Source of the DNA: an uncultured bacterium
Lineage (GTDB): Bacteria > Chloroflexota > Anaerolineae > JACIWP01
NCBI GenBank assembly: GCA_903872005.1
Contig: CAIQJD010000202.1
Span: 1-8,608 of the forward strand
Length of the DNA: 8,608 nt
Direction of reading: 5' to 3'
Part shown: piece by piece, positions 1-7,214 of the stretch
How the letters are laid out: each line of letters opens with the position of its first letter
Position numbering within the stretch: position 1 is the first letter of the stretch
Program-made: the position numbers and the translations under genes
Notes under the pieces: model-generated
Database searches by the model: none
What the model was told of the DNA's origin: nothing
The model's input: the letters and a program-made list of their open reading frames with translations, nothing else

Positions 1-1598
1 ACCTCGAAGACCAGGGGATCATGGATGCCCATGGTCGTCCCTGGCGCATAGACGCGATAGGTCCCCTCGGGAGACAGGGAGACGGTCATCTCGGTCCATT
101 CTTCTGGCGTCTCCCAGACAACATCTTCGTCGTCCAACAGGCCGGCCACGTCGCGGGCGCGCGCCCGCATTTGATGTTGATGGCCGAAGAAGTCCGCGCG
201 GGCCATGCCCAGCGTCCCCGGCGCGAGGACGAAGCTGGCCGTTCCGCCGCTGACGCGATTGGAGCCGAGGAGCACGCCATCCATGTAGAATTCCACGCTC
301 TCCACGCCGGCGTCGTCGGCCACATCGGCTTCCAGTTGGTACAGCTCCATCTTGCCGGGCAGCCGGCTGATCCTGAAGTTCGAGACATCGGGCGGGCTGG
401 AATCGGCCGGCGGCGCGGTCTTGAAGAAGCGCGGCCGGCTGACGACCGTTTCCCCGCCGGCGACCGATTCGACGATGATCTGGTAGGTTGTGGCGGCCTG
501 TAGCCCGTTCAGGGTCAGGCTATGATCCGCAGATTGGGTCTGGCTGTAGACGGTATCGGAGTATTGGCCGGCGCTGCGCCCATAGCGCACGCGGCTATCC
601 GCCGGCCGGTTGGTCTTCCACGTGATCACCGCCGACGTTCGCGTGATGGAGGAGACGGCCGGCCCGGCGGTGATGGCAAGCGGCCCGCCCGGCGTCGCGG
701 TCGGGGTCGGCGTGCCGGTGAGCGTGGCCGTGCGGGTTGGGGTGCGGGTCGGCGTGGCCGTGCGCGTCGGCGTCTGGGTTGGCGTGCGGGTGAATGTCGG
801 CGTGGCAGTGCGCGTGGCGGTCTGCGTCGGGGTGCGCGTCGGGGTGACGGTGCGTGTGGATGTGGGCGTCGCGGTGGGAACGTGGTACGTCACCAGCAGA
901 TAGGGGCGTTTGTCCGTGAGTTTGGGGTCGGCGATGTTCTTCGAGTAGAAGTAGCGCCAATGGTAGTAGGCGGAGCCGGCGCTGTTGGGGCCGGCCAATT
1001 CCAGGCCGAAGTTCGGCGCCGAGCCGAAGTTGTGCCCGATCCAGTAGTTTTGCACCAACGACGTGATGTTGACCGTCTTCCATCCGATGGTGCTGTTCAT
1101 GCTGACGCTGCCATTGAGCAACACCGATGGCCGGTCCGGCCATGTCAAAGCGCAGGCCCAGGTTTCGGTGGCGCGGTAGACGTTCAGGGTGAGCGGATTG
1201 CGGCCGCCGGCGCTGTAGAGGTAGAGATAGAGCGTGGCAGAGTCTACCTCGGCGTTGGCCGGGATGCCGGCCGTATTGAAGGCCAGCAGCGCCCGTTTCT
1301 CATATTCTGCCGCCTGCGCCTGGGGGTCGTTGGCGATGGGGACAACGTTGTATTCGACTTGCAGGGAATCCTCATTGCAGTAGCTGACGCCGGCGTTGTA
1401 GGAGTCTATGTAAGTGTCTACAACGGGCAACTCGTCATAGCTTTCGGACAGCGTGGAGACTACGGGGATCACGGCGACGACGCGGTCTTCGTCCGACCGG
1501 GAGATCGGGCCGTCATTGCTGCCGGCCAGGGAGACGCCGGCCAACGCCAGAGAGCAGCACAAGACCAACAGGGCGGCGACAGAGCGTCGAGAGAACAT
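1..1598 (-). CDS. Secreted DNRLRE / Thr-rich stalk / FN3 / Ig-like protein, 3' end off the window
   Basis: The frame is open from the ATG at 1598-1596 to the left edge, giving 532 residues with no stop, so the C-terminus is missing. Residues 1-25 form a signal peptide (two Arg, then a hydrophobic core ending in ALA or SLA). Residues about 55-240 resemble a DNRLRE-type carbohydrate-binding or stalk module: a DTYID start, then KRALLAF, an ATLYLYLY strand, the [13 protein letters not shown] stretch and a closing RPYLLVTY strand. Residues 242-303 are 31 consecutive Thr-X pairs, probably an O-glycosylated stalk. Residues about 306-396 look like a fibronectin-III domain ([24 protein letters not shown]). 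Residues about 402-492 look like an Ig-like domain ([15 protein letters not shown]). An in-frame TAG at 1613-1611 and a strong Shine-Dalgarno fix the start. It is expected to be exported and to bind polysaccharide or cell surfaces. Any catalytic domain would lie beyond the edge. The domain names come from recognised patterns, not from a search. Confidence 0.88.
   Translation of the reverse strand, partial: MFSRRSVAALLVLCCSLALAGVSLAGSNDGPISRSDEDRVVAVIPVVSTLSESYDELPVVDTYIDSYNAGVSYCNEDSLQVEYNVVPIANDPQAQAAEYEKRALLAFNTAGIPANAEVDSATLYLYLYSAGGRNPLTLNVYRATETWACALTWPDRPSVLLNGSVSMNSTIGWKTVNITSLVQNYWIGHNFGSAPNFGLELAGPNSAGSAYYHWRYFYSKNIADPKLTDKRPYLLVTYHVPTATPTSTRTVTPTRTPTQTATRTATPTFTRTPTQTPTRTATPTRTPTRTATLTGTPTPTATPGGPLAITAGPAVSSITRTSAVITWKTNRPADSRVRYGRSAGQYSDTVYSQTQSADHSLTLNGLQAATTYQIIVESVAGGETVVSRPRFFKTAPPADSSPPDVSNFRISRLPGKMELYQLEADVADDAGVESVEFYMDGVLLGSNRVSGGTASFVLAPGTLGMARADFFGHQHQMRARARDVAGLLDDEDVVWETPEEWTEMTVSLSPEGTYRVYAPGTTMGIHDPLVFE
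690..875 (-). repeat. Degenerate tandem repeat coding for a Thr-X stalk
   Basis: This stretch encodes 31 successive Thr-X dipeptides, X being mainly Pro, Arg, Ala or Gln. In DNA it is a 6-bp period with 12- and 18-bp higher-order similarity, seen on the plus strand as variants of GCGTCGGGGTGCG. Third positions of the Thr codons vary (ACG, ACC, ACA, ACT), so the protein pattern is kept while the DNA repeat has drifted. Similar TPT-rich linkers are common in Chloroflexota surface proteins. Such repeats can change length by slippage. Confidence 0.9.
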
Positions 1599-1604
1599 GA
1601 AGCA

Positions 1605-1610
1605 CCTCCT
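1605..1610 (-). promoter_or_regulatory. Perfect Shine-Dalgarno AGGAGG of the secreted protein gene
   Basis: On the minus strand AGGAGG stands 6 nt before the ATG at 1598, with an in-frame TAG immediately upstream (1613-1611). It decides the start and is the strongest ribosome-binding site in the window. Confidence 0.9.
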
Positions 1611-1699
1611 CTAAATAGCTCTGAAAAGCGGGTGAGACGCTGGCAGCCGGGCGCCAGAGAAGGATGCAGACATGAGGGAGCGCGGCGCTGCATACGCCT

Positions 1700-1728
1700 A
1701 TTCTACGCGGACGCGCGACGAAAGTCAA
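1700..1728 (-). promoter_or_regulatory. Sigma-70-type promoter of the secreted protein gene
   Basis: Reading the minus strand, TTGACT (1728-1723) is followed by a 17-bp spacer and TAGAAT (1705-1700), close to consensus TTGACA and TATAAT at optimal spacing. Transcription would start near 1693, leaving a leader of about 95 nt before the ATG at 1598. The leader holds a small possible hairpin (CTGGC / GCCAG arms around 1635-1655). The secreted protein can therefore be transcribed independently of the upstream glycosyltransferase gene. Confidence 0.8.
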
Positions 1729-1734
1729 TAGGGC

Positions 1735-1742
1735 TTACGTAA
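1735..1742. promoter_or_regulatory. Palindrome TTACGTAA just upstream of the -35 box, possible operator
   Basis: A perfect 8-bp palindrome, AT-rich in an otherwise GC-rich region, lies 6 bp upstream of the -35 hexamer. An activator could bind there, but a palindrome this short may be chance. The rest of 1743-1894 is non-coding. It holds only weak short stems (for example GCGCC / GGCGC right after the glycosyltransferase stop) without a T tract, so no clear terminator was found for the upstream gene. Confidence 0.3.
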
Positions 1743-1894
1743 ATGGGAGTGTTTCCAATTTTTGGGCGCGTGTGTAGCCTCGGCCCTCGTGGCCGTCCGA
1801 ATGCCAGACGCCCACAAGGGGCGATGCTACGACAGACACGATGCCCGTCCCCCAAAATGTGACACCACGTCGCTGCGCCCGACCCGGCCGGCGC

Positions 1895-3799
1895 TCATCG
1901 CGGCGCCCAAAGGGTGTAAGGGCCGACCTGCTCCACCAGTTGATAGTTGCTCTCGATGAAGCCGATCAGCGCCGGGTAAGACTCGGCCACTGAAGGATAT
2001 TTGCCAAACGGTCGGCTCACTTCATCCTCTATCCGGCGCAGGATCAGCGCCGGCCGTTGCGCCGCTAATTGCTCCACCGCGCGCGCCTCTTCGGTCGGCG
2101 TCAGCATCCGCGGCCAGAAGAAGTCCACGCCGGTCGGGTTGCGCCGCTCGGCGATGAAGTTGATGAACGGCCCGCATGTATCGAAGATGGCGTCGCCCGG
2201 CTCCGTGCGCGCCTGCACCGCCTCTTTCACGGCGCGAAAGGAGCGCGCCACATCCTCCGGCATATAGACATCGGCGCGGCCGGCGTCCAGTTTCTCGAAC
2301 TCTGCCGGCGCGAAATCTTCTTTCGCCGGAAAGAAGTAGCTGGCGATGGCATAGCCTTGCAGGAGGATGGTGCATACCAGCGGCACGGCGACGAGCATGG
2401 GCGTGAGCCGGCCGCCGGCCGGCTGCATCCGCCGGCTGAGCTGTTGCGCCAGATAGGGCAACAGGATGAAGAACGGTTGAACGCACCACAGCAGGTGATT
2501 GTCGTCTGCGAAGGGGTACAGCGTCAGCAGATTCCAGGCGCCGAACGCCAGCAGCGCCGCCAGGCCGAAGCGCGCCCGCGCTTCGACGCGTCCGCTCCAC
2601 AGCAAGCCCCAGCCTAACAGCGTCGTCGCCAGCGCCCAACAGGGGCGCAGGCGTTCCCACGCGACGCCGGCCGCGCGCAGCGGCATCCTTTGGATGCCCA
2701 GAGGCAGGAAGGCGGTGAGGATGACCGCGGCGCTCCAGGCCAACGCCCACACCGGCCGGCCGCGCCCCTTGCGCCAGAGCCAGAATCCACCGCCCAGGGC
2801 CAGCCCCAGGCTCAACCAGGCATTCAGCGCCGGCGGATTCAACGGCCGCTGCATGGTCGCGCTGACCCGCAACGGCATCAAGAGCGCCTGATCCACCAGG
2901 GCGGCCCAGCCGACGGTGCGGACGGTGGGCAGGATCCACGCCGCGCTGACGACGCCACACCCCAACGCCAGCCAGGCCGCTTCGTGCAGGAAGGGCCGCC
3001 GGCGCGCCGGCGCTTCGCCCGACGCCGGCCGGCCGGCCAGGACGCCGGCCGAGGCCAGCAGGATCGGGATGCTGAAATAGGGGGAATTGGGCCAGGCCGG
3101 GGATGCCCACAGCAGGCCCAGCCCCAGCAGCGCCGTCGCGATGGCGCACAGCCCTTCCCAGGAGATGAGCCGGCTTCGCCAATGGCTGGTCGGCCGGCCG
3201 GCCGCGCGGCGCCACGCCAGAGCCAGGCCGAGGCCGATGAGCTGATACGCGCCGACGCTCACCTTGCAGGCCAGCGATAGGCCCAGGAGCGCGCCGACAA
3301 CCGTCAGTCGCCACGCCCGCTGATCTCGCGCGTAGTCCAGCATCAAGAACAGGGCCAGCAGGCCCAACAGGCCGTTGTACCAGGATGCGTAGCCGACGTT
3401 GAGCGCGAAGACGTTCCAGGTCAGACAGAGGAGATAGGCGAGCAGCGCCCAACCGGCCGGCATCAACAGGCGCGCGATGAGATAGCCCAGGATGGCGATG
3501 CCGGCTCCCACGACGGCCAGATTGGCGGCCATTACCGACATCTTCACCCCGAAGAGCTTGAAGAGCAGCGCGTGCCACAGCATTGCCCCGGGCGTATACA
3601 GGCACAGGGAGAAATCGCGGTAATACCACTGTCCCTCCAGCCAGCGCACCGGCTGATAGAGCTGCTTGCCGCGGTCGTCTATGACCCGCCCGACGTCCTT
3701 TTTCATCGCGCCGTCGTACAGACGCAGCGAGAAGGTGAAGAGCAGCGCCAACGCGCACAGTCCGGCCAGCCCGGCCGCCGATTTCAAGCGTTGCTTCAT
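1895..3799 (-). CDS. Polytopic membrane glycosyltransferase-like protein (GT39/RgtA/ArnT-like)
   Basis: This gene codes for 634 residues from the ATG at 3799. About 13-15 hydrophobic segments span residues 8-27 through roughly 480, followed by a soluble C-terminal domain of about 150 residues. The N-terminal loop after the first membrane segment carries D41 D42, then LEG, YYRDF (59-63) and a Pro-Gly (70-71) before the second segment. This layout is typical of C-type glycosyltransferases that use polyprenyl-phosphate sugars outside the membrane, where an Asp in this loop is catalytic. The exact fold family and sugar are not decidable here. Other starts are ATG 3814 and GTG 3865. The GTG lies upstream of a 26-bp palindrome, so 3799 (or 3814) is preferred, although both have only a weak Shine-Dalgarno. 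The gene lies 73 nt after the aminotransferase and its relation to that operon is doubtful. It may act on cell-surface polymers or glycoproteins. Confidence 0.75.
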   Translation of the reverse strand: MKQRLKSAAGLAGLCALALLFTFSLRLYDGAMKKDVGRVIDDRGKQLYQPVRWLEGQWYYRDFSLCLYTPGAMLWHALLFKLFGVKMSVMAANLAVVGAGIAILGYLIARLLMPAGWALLAYLLCLTWNVFALNVGYASWYNGLLGLLALFLMLDYARDQRAWRLTVVGALLGLSLACKVSVGAYQLIGLGLALAWRRAAGRPTSHWRSRLISWEGLCAIATALLGLGLLWASPAWPNSPYFSIPILLASAGVLAGRPASGEAPARRRPFLHEAAWLALGCGVVSAAWILPTVRTVGWAALVDQALLMPLRVSATMQRPLNPPALNAWLSLGLALGGGFWLWRKGRGRPVWALAWSAAVILTAFLPLGIQRMPLRAAGVAWERLRPCWALATTLLGWGLLWSGRVEARARFGLAALLAFGAWNLLTLYPFADDNHLLWCVQPFFILLPYLAQQLSRRMQPAGGRLTPMLVAVPLVCTILLQGYAIASYFFPAKEDFAPAEFEKLDAGRADVYMPEDVARSFRAVKEAVQARTEPGDAIFDTCGPFINFIAERRNPTGVDFFWPRMLTPTEEARAVEQLAAQRPALILRRIEDEVSRPFGKYPSVAESYPALIGFIESNYQLVEQVGPYTLWAPR

Positions 3800-3832
3800 G
3801 ACCCCGTGCCCCATCCAGTCTATTGCCCCGGC

Positions 3833-3858
3833 GGGTTGGCGCGCCGGCGCGCCAACCC
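3833..3858. terminator. Perfect 26-bp GC-rich palindrome after the aminotransferase gene
   Basis: The half-site GGGTTGGCGCGCC (3833-3845) is followed directly by its exact reverse complement (3846-3858). In RNA it would fold to a very stable hairpin 15 nt after the aminotransferase TAA. No T tract follows on either strand, so it could be a factor-assisted terminator, a processing or stabilising element, or a repeat or protein-binding palindrome. It contains nested AscI-like GGCGCGCC sites and a GCCGGC core. Confidence 0.55.
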
Positions 3859-3872
3859 CGATCACTCGCCGG

Positions 3873-5213
3873 TTACAGCCCTCGCTCCACCTCCGTCAGC
3901 GCCAGGTCCAGCCTGGCGATCATCTCGTCCACATGCGCCGGCGTGAAGATCAACGGCGGATAGAGCGACACGATGTCGCCGCGCGTGCCGTCGGCCATGC
4001 CGGAGCCAGGATAGGTGACCAATCCCTGCGCCAGGCCGGCCTTCAGGATGCGCGCCCCCAGGCGCGTCTCCACCGGGAACGGCTCTTTGCTGGCCCGATC
4101 CTTGACGAACTCCAATGCGCCCATCAGCCCAAAGCTGCGGGCGTCGCCGACGATGGCGTGCTTCCGCAACGTTTGCAGGCGCTCGCCGAAGTAGGCCCCG
4201 ACGCGCGCCGCATTCTCGGTCAGGCGCTCCTCTTCCCAGATCTTCAGCACCTCGCCGGCCGCCGCGCACGAGAGCGGGTTGCCGCCATAGGTGAAGACGT
4301 GCTCGAAGGTCGCGCCCTTCTCGACGAAGAGGGCGCGCAGCTTCTCGCCGGCGATGGCCGCGCCCATGGGCGCATAGCCGCCGCTGATCCCCTTGCCGGT
4401 GGTCAGGATGTCGGGGACGACGCCGAAGTGCTCGATGGCGAAGGATTTGCCGGTGCGCCCGAAGCCGGTGACGACTTCATCCACGATGAAGAGGATGTCG
4501 TAGCGGTTGCAGATATCGCGCACGATGGGGAAGTATTCGGCCGGCGGCGTGATGGCCCCGCCCACCGAGGCGACGATCGGCTCGGCCATGAAGGCCGCGA
4601 TCTTATCCGCGCCCACCTTCTGGATGGTCGTCTCTAGCTCGTGGGCGCAGGGGAGCCCGCAGCCGGGATAGCTCTTGCCATAGGGGCAGCGGTAGCAATA
4701 GGCCGGCGGGATGTGCGGGAAGTCGAGCAGCATGGGCACATAGACGCGCCGCCGGCCGACGCTGCCGGTGGCCGAGAGGGTGCCGAGGGTCGCGCCGTGG
4801 TAGCTGATCCAGCGCGAGACGATCAGGCTCTTGCTCTCTTTGCCGCGCAAGACGTGATACTGGCGCGCCATCTTGATGGCGACTTCGTTGGCCTCGGAGC
4901 CGCCGGAGGCGAAGTGGACATAGTTCAGGTCTCCGGGGGTGAAGCGGACGATGGCCGCGGCCAGGTTCTCGGCCGGCGCGGTGGTGAACTTGTTGCCCAC
5001 AGCGTAGCAGAGCTTCTTGGCCTGGGCGGCCAGGACATTCGCCACGCGCTCGCGGCCATAGCCGATGTTGGTCACGCCGATGCCGGCGATGGCGTCCAGA
5101 TATTGCCGGCCCTGGGCATCCCAGATGTAGACGCCTTCGCCGTGGTCAATCGTCGGATAGGCGTAAGTCGGATCGAGGGTGAAGAGGTTGCCGTTCGTGT
5201 GTACGGTTCCCAT
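3873..5213 (-). CDS. Class III PLP-dependent aminotransferase
   Basis: The 446-residue product has the full length of the family. Visible hallmarks are GGSEANE (104-110) for phosphate binding, YHG (138-140) for PLP stacking, AEP (210-212), the [12 protein letters not shown] stretch with the PLP-pyridine Asp at 245, and [10 protein letters not shown] with the Schiff-base Lys at 274. Members transfer an amino group, often a terminal (omega) amine, between a donor and a keto acid or aldehyde such as pyruvate or 2-oxoglutarate, in the cytoplasm. The substrate cannot be read off here. An unusual Cys cluster (C173, C176, C185, C189) sits in the middle of the protein. The ATG at 5213 is preceded by AGAAAGGA (5223-5230). 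The gene lies 58 nt downstream of the amidohydrolase, with a palindrome between them. Its place behind a methyltransferase, a corrinoid protein and an amidohydrolase suggests that it deaminates a demethylated or hydrolysed product. Confidence 0.92.
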   Translation of the reverse strand: MGTVHTNGNLFTLDPTYAYPTIDHGEGVYIWDAQGRQYLDAIAGIGVTNIGYGRERVANVLAAQAKKLCYAVGNKFTTAPAENLAAAIVRFTPGDLNYVHFASGGSEANEVAIKMARQYHVLRGKESKSLIVSRWISYHGATLGTLSATGSVGRRRVYVPMLLDFPHIPPAYCYRCPYGKSYPGCGLPCAHELETTIQKVGADKIAAFMAEPIVASVGGAITPPAEYFPIVRDICNRYDILFIVDEVVTGFGRTGKSFAIEHFGVVPDILTTGKGISGGYAPMGAAIAGEKLRALFVEKGATFEHVFTYGGNPLSCAAAGEVLKIWEEERLTENAARVGAYFGERLQTLRKHAIVGDARSFGLMGALEFVKDRASKEPFPVETRLGARILKAGLAQGLVTYPGSGMADGTRGDIVSLYPPLIFTPAHVDEMIARLDLALTEVERGL

Positions 5214-5240
5214 CGGTCTGTATCCTTTCTGTGTGGAGAC

Positions 5241-5273
5241 AGACCTGTGAGGTCTTCAAGATCTCACAGGTCT
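5241..5273. repeat. 33-bp palindromic repeat overlapping the amidohydrolase stop codon
   Basis: The arm AGACCTGTGAG (5241-5251) is matched exactly by CTCACAGGTCT (5263-5273). The inner 11 bases also pair (one G-T wobble, then four pairs around a single central base), so almost the whole 33 bp is self-complementary. GACCTGTGAGGTC-type palindromes look like dispersed intergenic repeats of the REP or MITE kind. Its right edge provides two bases of the TAG stop of the amidohydrolase. There is no T tract that would make it a classic terminator. Confidence 0.75.
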
Positions 5274-6450
5274 ATGGCTTGCGGATGATCTTGCCGGCCT
5301 GCACGACCCAGCGCACCTGGCGCAGGGCCGCAATCTGCGCCAGGGGGTCGCCGACCACGGCGACCAGGTCGGCGACGCAGCCGACATCCAGCCGGCCGGC
5401 GTCGCTCAGCCCGAAGAGCTGCGCCGTATTCAGCGTGGCGCTGCGTAGCGCCTCCAGCGGCGTCATGCCATATTTCACATATTGCTCCAGCTCGCCGGCG
5501 ATGTCGCCGCAATGCACGAACGGCGCGCCGCCATCATTGCCGGCGACGATACGCACGCCGGCGCGCCGCGCCAGGTCTAAGGCGCGCAGCAGGCTCTCGA
5601 ACATCGGCCGGCACTTCTCGACCACAAAGGCCGGGATGCCGCGCGCCACGCCGCCTTCGTTGATCGCCACATCCGAAAGGATGGTCGGGACCAGCGCCGT
5701 GCCCCGCTCGACCATCAGATCCACCACCGCCTGATCCATGCCGTGGCCGTGCTCGACCGAATCCACGCCGGCCAGGACGGCGTTTCTGGCCCCTTCGGCG
5801 CTCTCCACGTGCGCGCCGGTCTTGAAGCCGGCCTTGTGCGCCTCTTCGATGGCCGCGGCCATCTCCTCGGTCGTCAGTTGCGGCGCGCCGGCGCGCTGGC
5901 CGGGCGTCATCATGCCGCCGGTCGCCATGACCTTGATGTGGCGCGCGCCGGCCTTGAGCTGCTCGCGCGCCGCCTTGCGCGCCTCGGCCGGCCCGTCTAC
6001 CTCGCGGCCCATCAGCATCCAGCCATGCCCGCCGGTCATCGTCACCACGCGACCGCTGGCGAACATGCGCGGCCCCACGATCTCGCCGCGCTCCTGCATC
6101 CGCATCAGGGCGATGTCAATGCCGGCCGGGCCGCCCACGTCGCGGATGGTCGTCACGCCCATGCGCAGCGTCTCTTCCAGCCGGCGCATCGAGCGGATGG
6201 CCGTCTCGGCCGGCGTCTCGGCGCGCAGGGTCGCCTCGGGGTCCGCCCCGCCATCCAGGCAGATGTGCGCGTGGGCGTTCATCAGGCCGGGGATAAGGGT
6301 CAGGCCGGCCAGATCGTGCGCCTCCGCGGCCGGCGCGTCCAGCGGTTCGGCCGAGATGGCGGCGATGCGTCCCTCGCGGATCAACAGGTCGGCGCGGGCG
6401 AACTTCAGGCCGGCGCCGTCGGCGATGCGGGCGTTCTTGAGTAATAGCAT
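5272..6450 (-). CDS. Metal-dependent amidohydrolase (imidazolonepropionase/prolidase-like)
   Basis: This gene codes for 392 residues from the ATG at 6450, with GAGGGGG (6457-6463) 6 nt upstream. The fold is the amidohydrolase TIM barrel with a small beta-sandwich made from both ends (LLLKNARIADG at the start, ADLVAVVGDPL near the end). Metal ligands are complete: H60 and H62 in NAHAH, the probable carboxylated K173 in HIKVMATGG, H214 in GAHVES, H234 in VEHGHG, and the catalytic D306 in AGNDGG. This pattern matches the binuclear subgroup often annotated as Xaa-Pro dipeptidase or imidazolonepropionase-like. Such enzymes hydrolyse cyclic amides, ureas or N-acyl/Xaa-Pro peptide bonds. No secretion signal is seen. 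The gene is 103 nt from the corrinoid-protein gene. The TAG stop overlaps a palindromic repeat, so the last residues may differ from those of relatives. The substrate is unknown; context suggests an amide or dipeptide of a methylated amino acid. Confidence 0.9.
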   Translation of the reverse strand: MLLLKNARIADGAGLKFARADLLIREGRIAAISAEPLDAPAAEAHDLAGLTLIPGLMNAHAHICLDGGADPEATLRAETPAETAIRSMRRLEETLRMGVTTIRDVGGPAGIDIALMRMQERGEIVGPRMFASGRVVTMTGGHGWMLMGREVDGPAEARKAAREQLKAGARHIKVMATGGMMTPGQRAGAPQLTTEEMAAAIEEAHKAGFKTGAHVESAEGARNAVLAGVDSVEHGHGMDQAVVDLMVERGTALVPTILSDVAINEGGVARGIPAFVVEKCRPMFESLLRALDLARRAGVRIVAGNDGGAPFVHCGDIAGELEQYVKYGMTPLEALRSATLNTAQLFGLSDAGRLDVGCVADLVAVVGDPLAQIAALRQVRWVVQAGKIIRKP

Positions 6451-6476
6451 CTTCGTCCCCCTCTTCGCGTGCGATC

Positions 6477-6553
6477 ACCTCTCCCCATTCCCCTGCCCCT
6501 TTCCCCTCTTCGTAGTGCGGAGAGGGGAAAGGGGTTGGGGTAAGGGGTGAGGT
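6477..6553. repeat. Long C-rich/G-rich inverted repeat (hairpin) between corrinoid and amidohydrolase genes
   Basis: The core arms CCCCTTTCCCCTCT (6496-6509) and AGAGGGGAAAGGGG (6521-6534) are perfectly complementary around an 11-nt loop. Pairing continues outward with a few mismatches to ACCTC at 6477 and GAGGT at 6553, giving about 33 bp per arm. It begins at the base next to the corrinoid-protein stop (6556-6554) and fills most of the intergenic gap. It is probably a dispersed intergenic repeat. In the operon mRNA it would form a strong stem that could stabilise the upstream message or reduce read-through. No T tract follows. Confidence 0.8.
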
Positions 6554-7186
6554 CTAGCGACGCGCCAGCAACGACTTGGCTTTTTGCACCGCGCTGGAAG
6601 CGTCTTCGGCGTAGCCGTCCGCGCCGATGGAAGCGGCGAATTCCGGCGTCAGGGGCGCGCCGCCGACCAGGATGGTCAGCTTGTCGCGCAGGCCGGCCTC
6701 TTGCAGCGCGGCGATGACGCCGGCCATGTGGAGCATCGTCGTGCTGAGCATGGCCGACATGCCCACCAGAGCCGGCTTATCGGCGCGGACGGCTTCGACG
6801 AAGCGCGCCGGCTCGGCGTCGGTGCCCAGGTCATGCACCTCGAAGCCGGCCGATTCGAGCATCATCCCCACCAGACTCTTGCCGATGTCGTGCAGATCGC
6901 CCTGCACGGTGCCCAGGACGACGCGGCCGGCCGTCTTGACCTCATCGCCGACGATGAGCGGCTTGAGGATCGCCATGCCGGCTTGCATGGCGCGCGCCGC
7001 CATCAACATCTCCGGGATGAACAGCTCGCCCTCTTCGTAGAGCCGGCCGACTTCTTCCATGGCCGGCATCAGATAGCCGTTGATGATGGTCGCCACGGGC
7101 GCGCCGCCGGCGATGGCCGCGTGCGTGAGCGCCTCGATGCCCTCGCGGTCGCCGGCCATGATCTTCTCTTGGAACTCAGCTTTCAT
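6554..7186 (-). CDS. Cobalamin-binding corrinoid protein (MtbC/MttC/MtgC type)
   Basis: This 210-residue protein has the usual length and two-domain layout of methyltransferase corrinoid proteins. Residues 1-85 are the helical cap domain (the MPAMEEVGRLYEEGELFIPEMLMAARAM region). Residues 86-210 are the Rossmann-like B12 domain with GDLHDIGK (96-103), whose H99 is the lower cobalt ligand, followed by the SAMLSTTM segment (144-151) and GGAPLT (175-180). It accepts a methyl group from the partner MttB-type enzyme and passes it to a second methyltransferase. ATG 7186 is chosen over an in-frame TTG at 7264 because the protein aligns from MKAEF and a good Shine-Dalgarno precedes it. The gene follows the methyltransferase by 28 nt, which supports co-expression as a pair. 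It ends with TAG directly at a hairpin. Confidence 0.93.
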   Translation of the reverse strand: MKAEFQEKIMAGDREGIEALTHAAIAGGAPVATIINGYLMPAMEEVGRLYEEGELFIPEMLMAARAMQAGMAILKPLIVGDEVKTAGRVVLGTVQGDLHDIGKSLVGMMLESAGFEVHDLGTDAEPARFVEAVRADKPALVGMSAMLSTTMLHMAGVIAALQEAGLRDKLTILVGGAPLTPEFAASIGADGYAEDASSAVQKAKSLLARR

Positions 7187-7194
7187 GATACTTG

Positions 7195-7201
7195 CTCCCT
7201 T
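7195..7201 (-). promoter_or_regulatory. Shine-Dalgarno AAGGGAG of the corrinoid-protein gene
   Basis: AAGGGAG lies 8 nt before the ATG at 7186, inside the 28-nt gap after the methyltransferase stop. It supports this start over the upstream in-frame TTG at 7264, which would overlap the preceding gene by 50 nt. Confidence 0.75.
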
Positions 7202-7214
7202 GTGATGTGGCGGG

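Noticed and set aside
690..875. Possible CRISPR array or satellite because of the regular repetition
   Set aside because: The period is only 6 bp, there are no spacers, and the frame encodes a continuous Thr-X stalk.
522..1742. 406-codon open frame on the plus strand
   Set aside because: It is antisense to the secreted-protein gene in register, is Arg/Gly-rich with no domain logic, and lacks a ribosome-binding site. The minus-strand reading gives a signal peptide and recognisable domains.
1743..1894. Rho-independent terminator after the glycosyltransferase gene
   Set aside because: Only short stems of about 5 bp occur and none is followed by a T tract on the minus strand.
2022..3758. 578-codon frame on the minus strand overlapping the glycosyltransferase
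   Set aside because: It is the +1 shadow of the membrane protein: rich in Arg, Gly and Ala, without hydrophobic segments. It results from high GC at third positions.
3666..4637. 323-codon plus-strand frame across the aminotransferase
   Set aside because: It is antisense to an aminotransferase with all catalytic motifs intact, its composition is biased, and it crosses a gene boundary.
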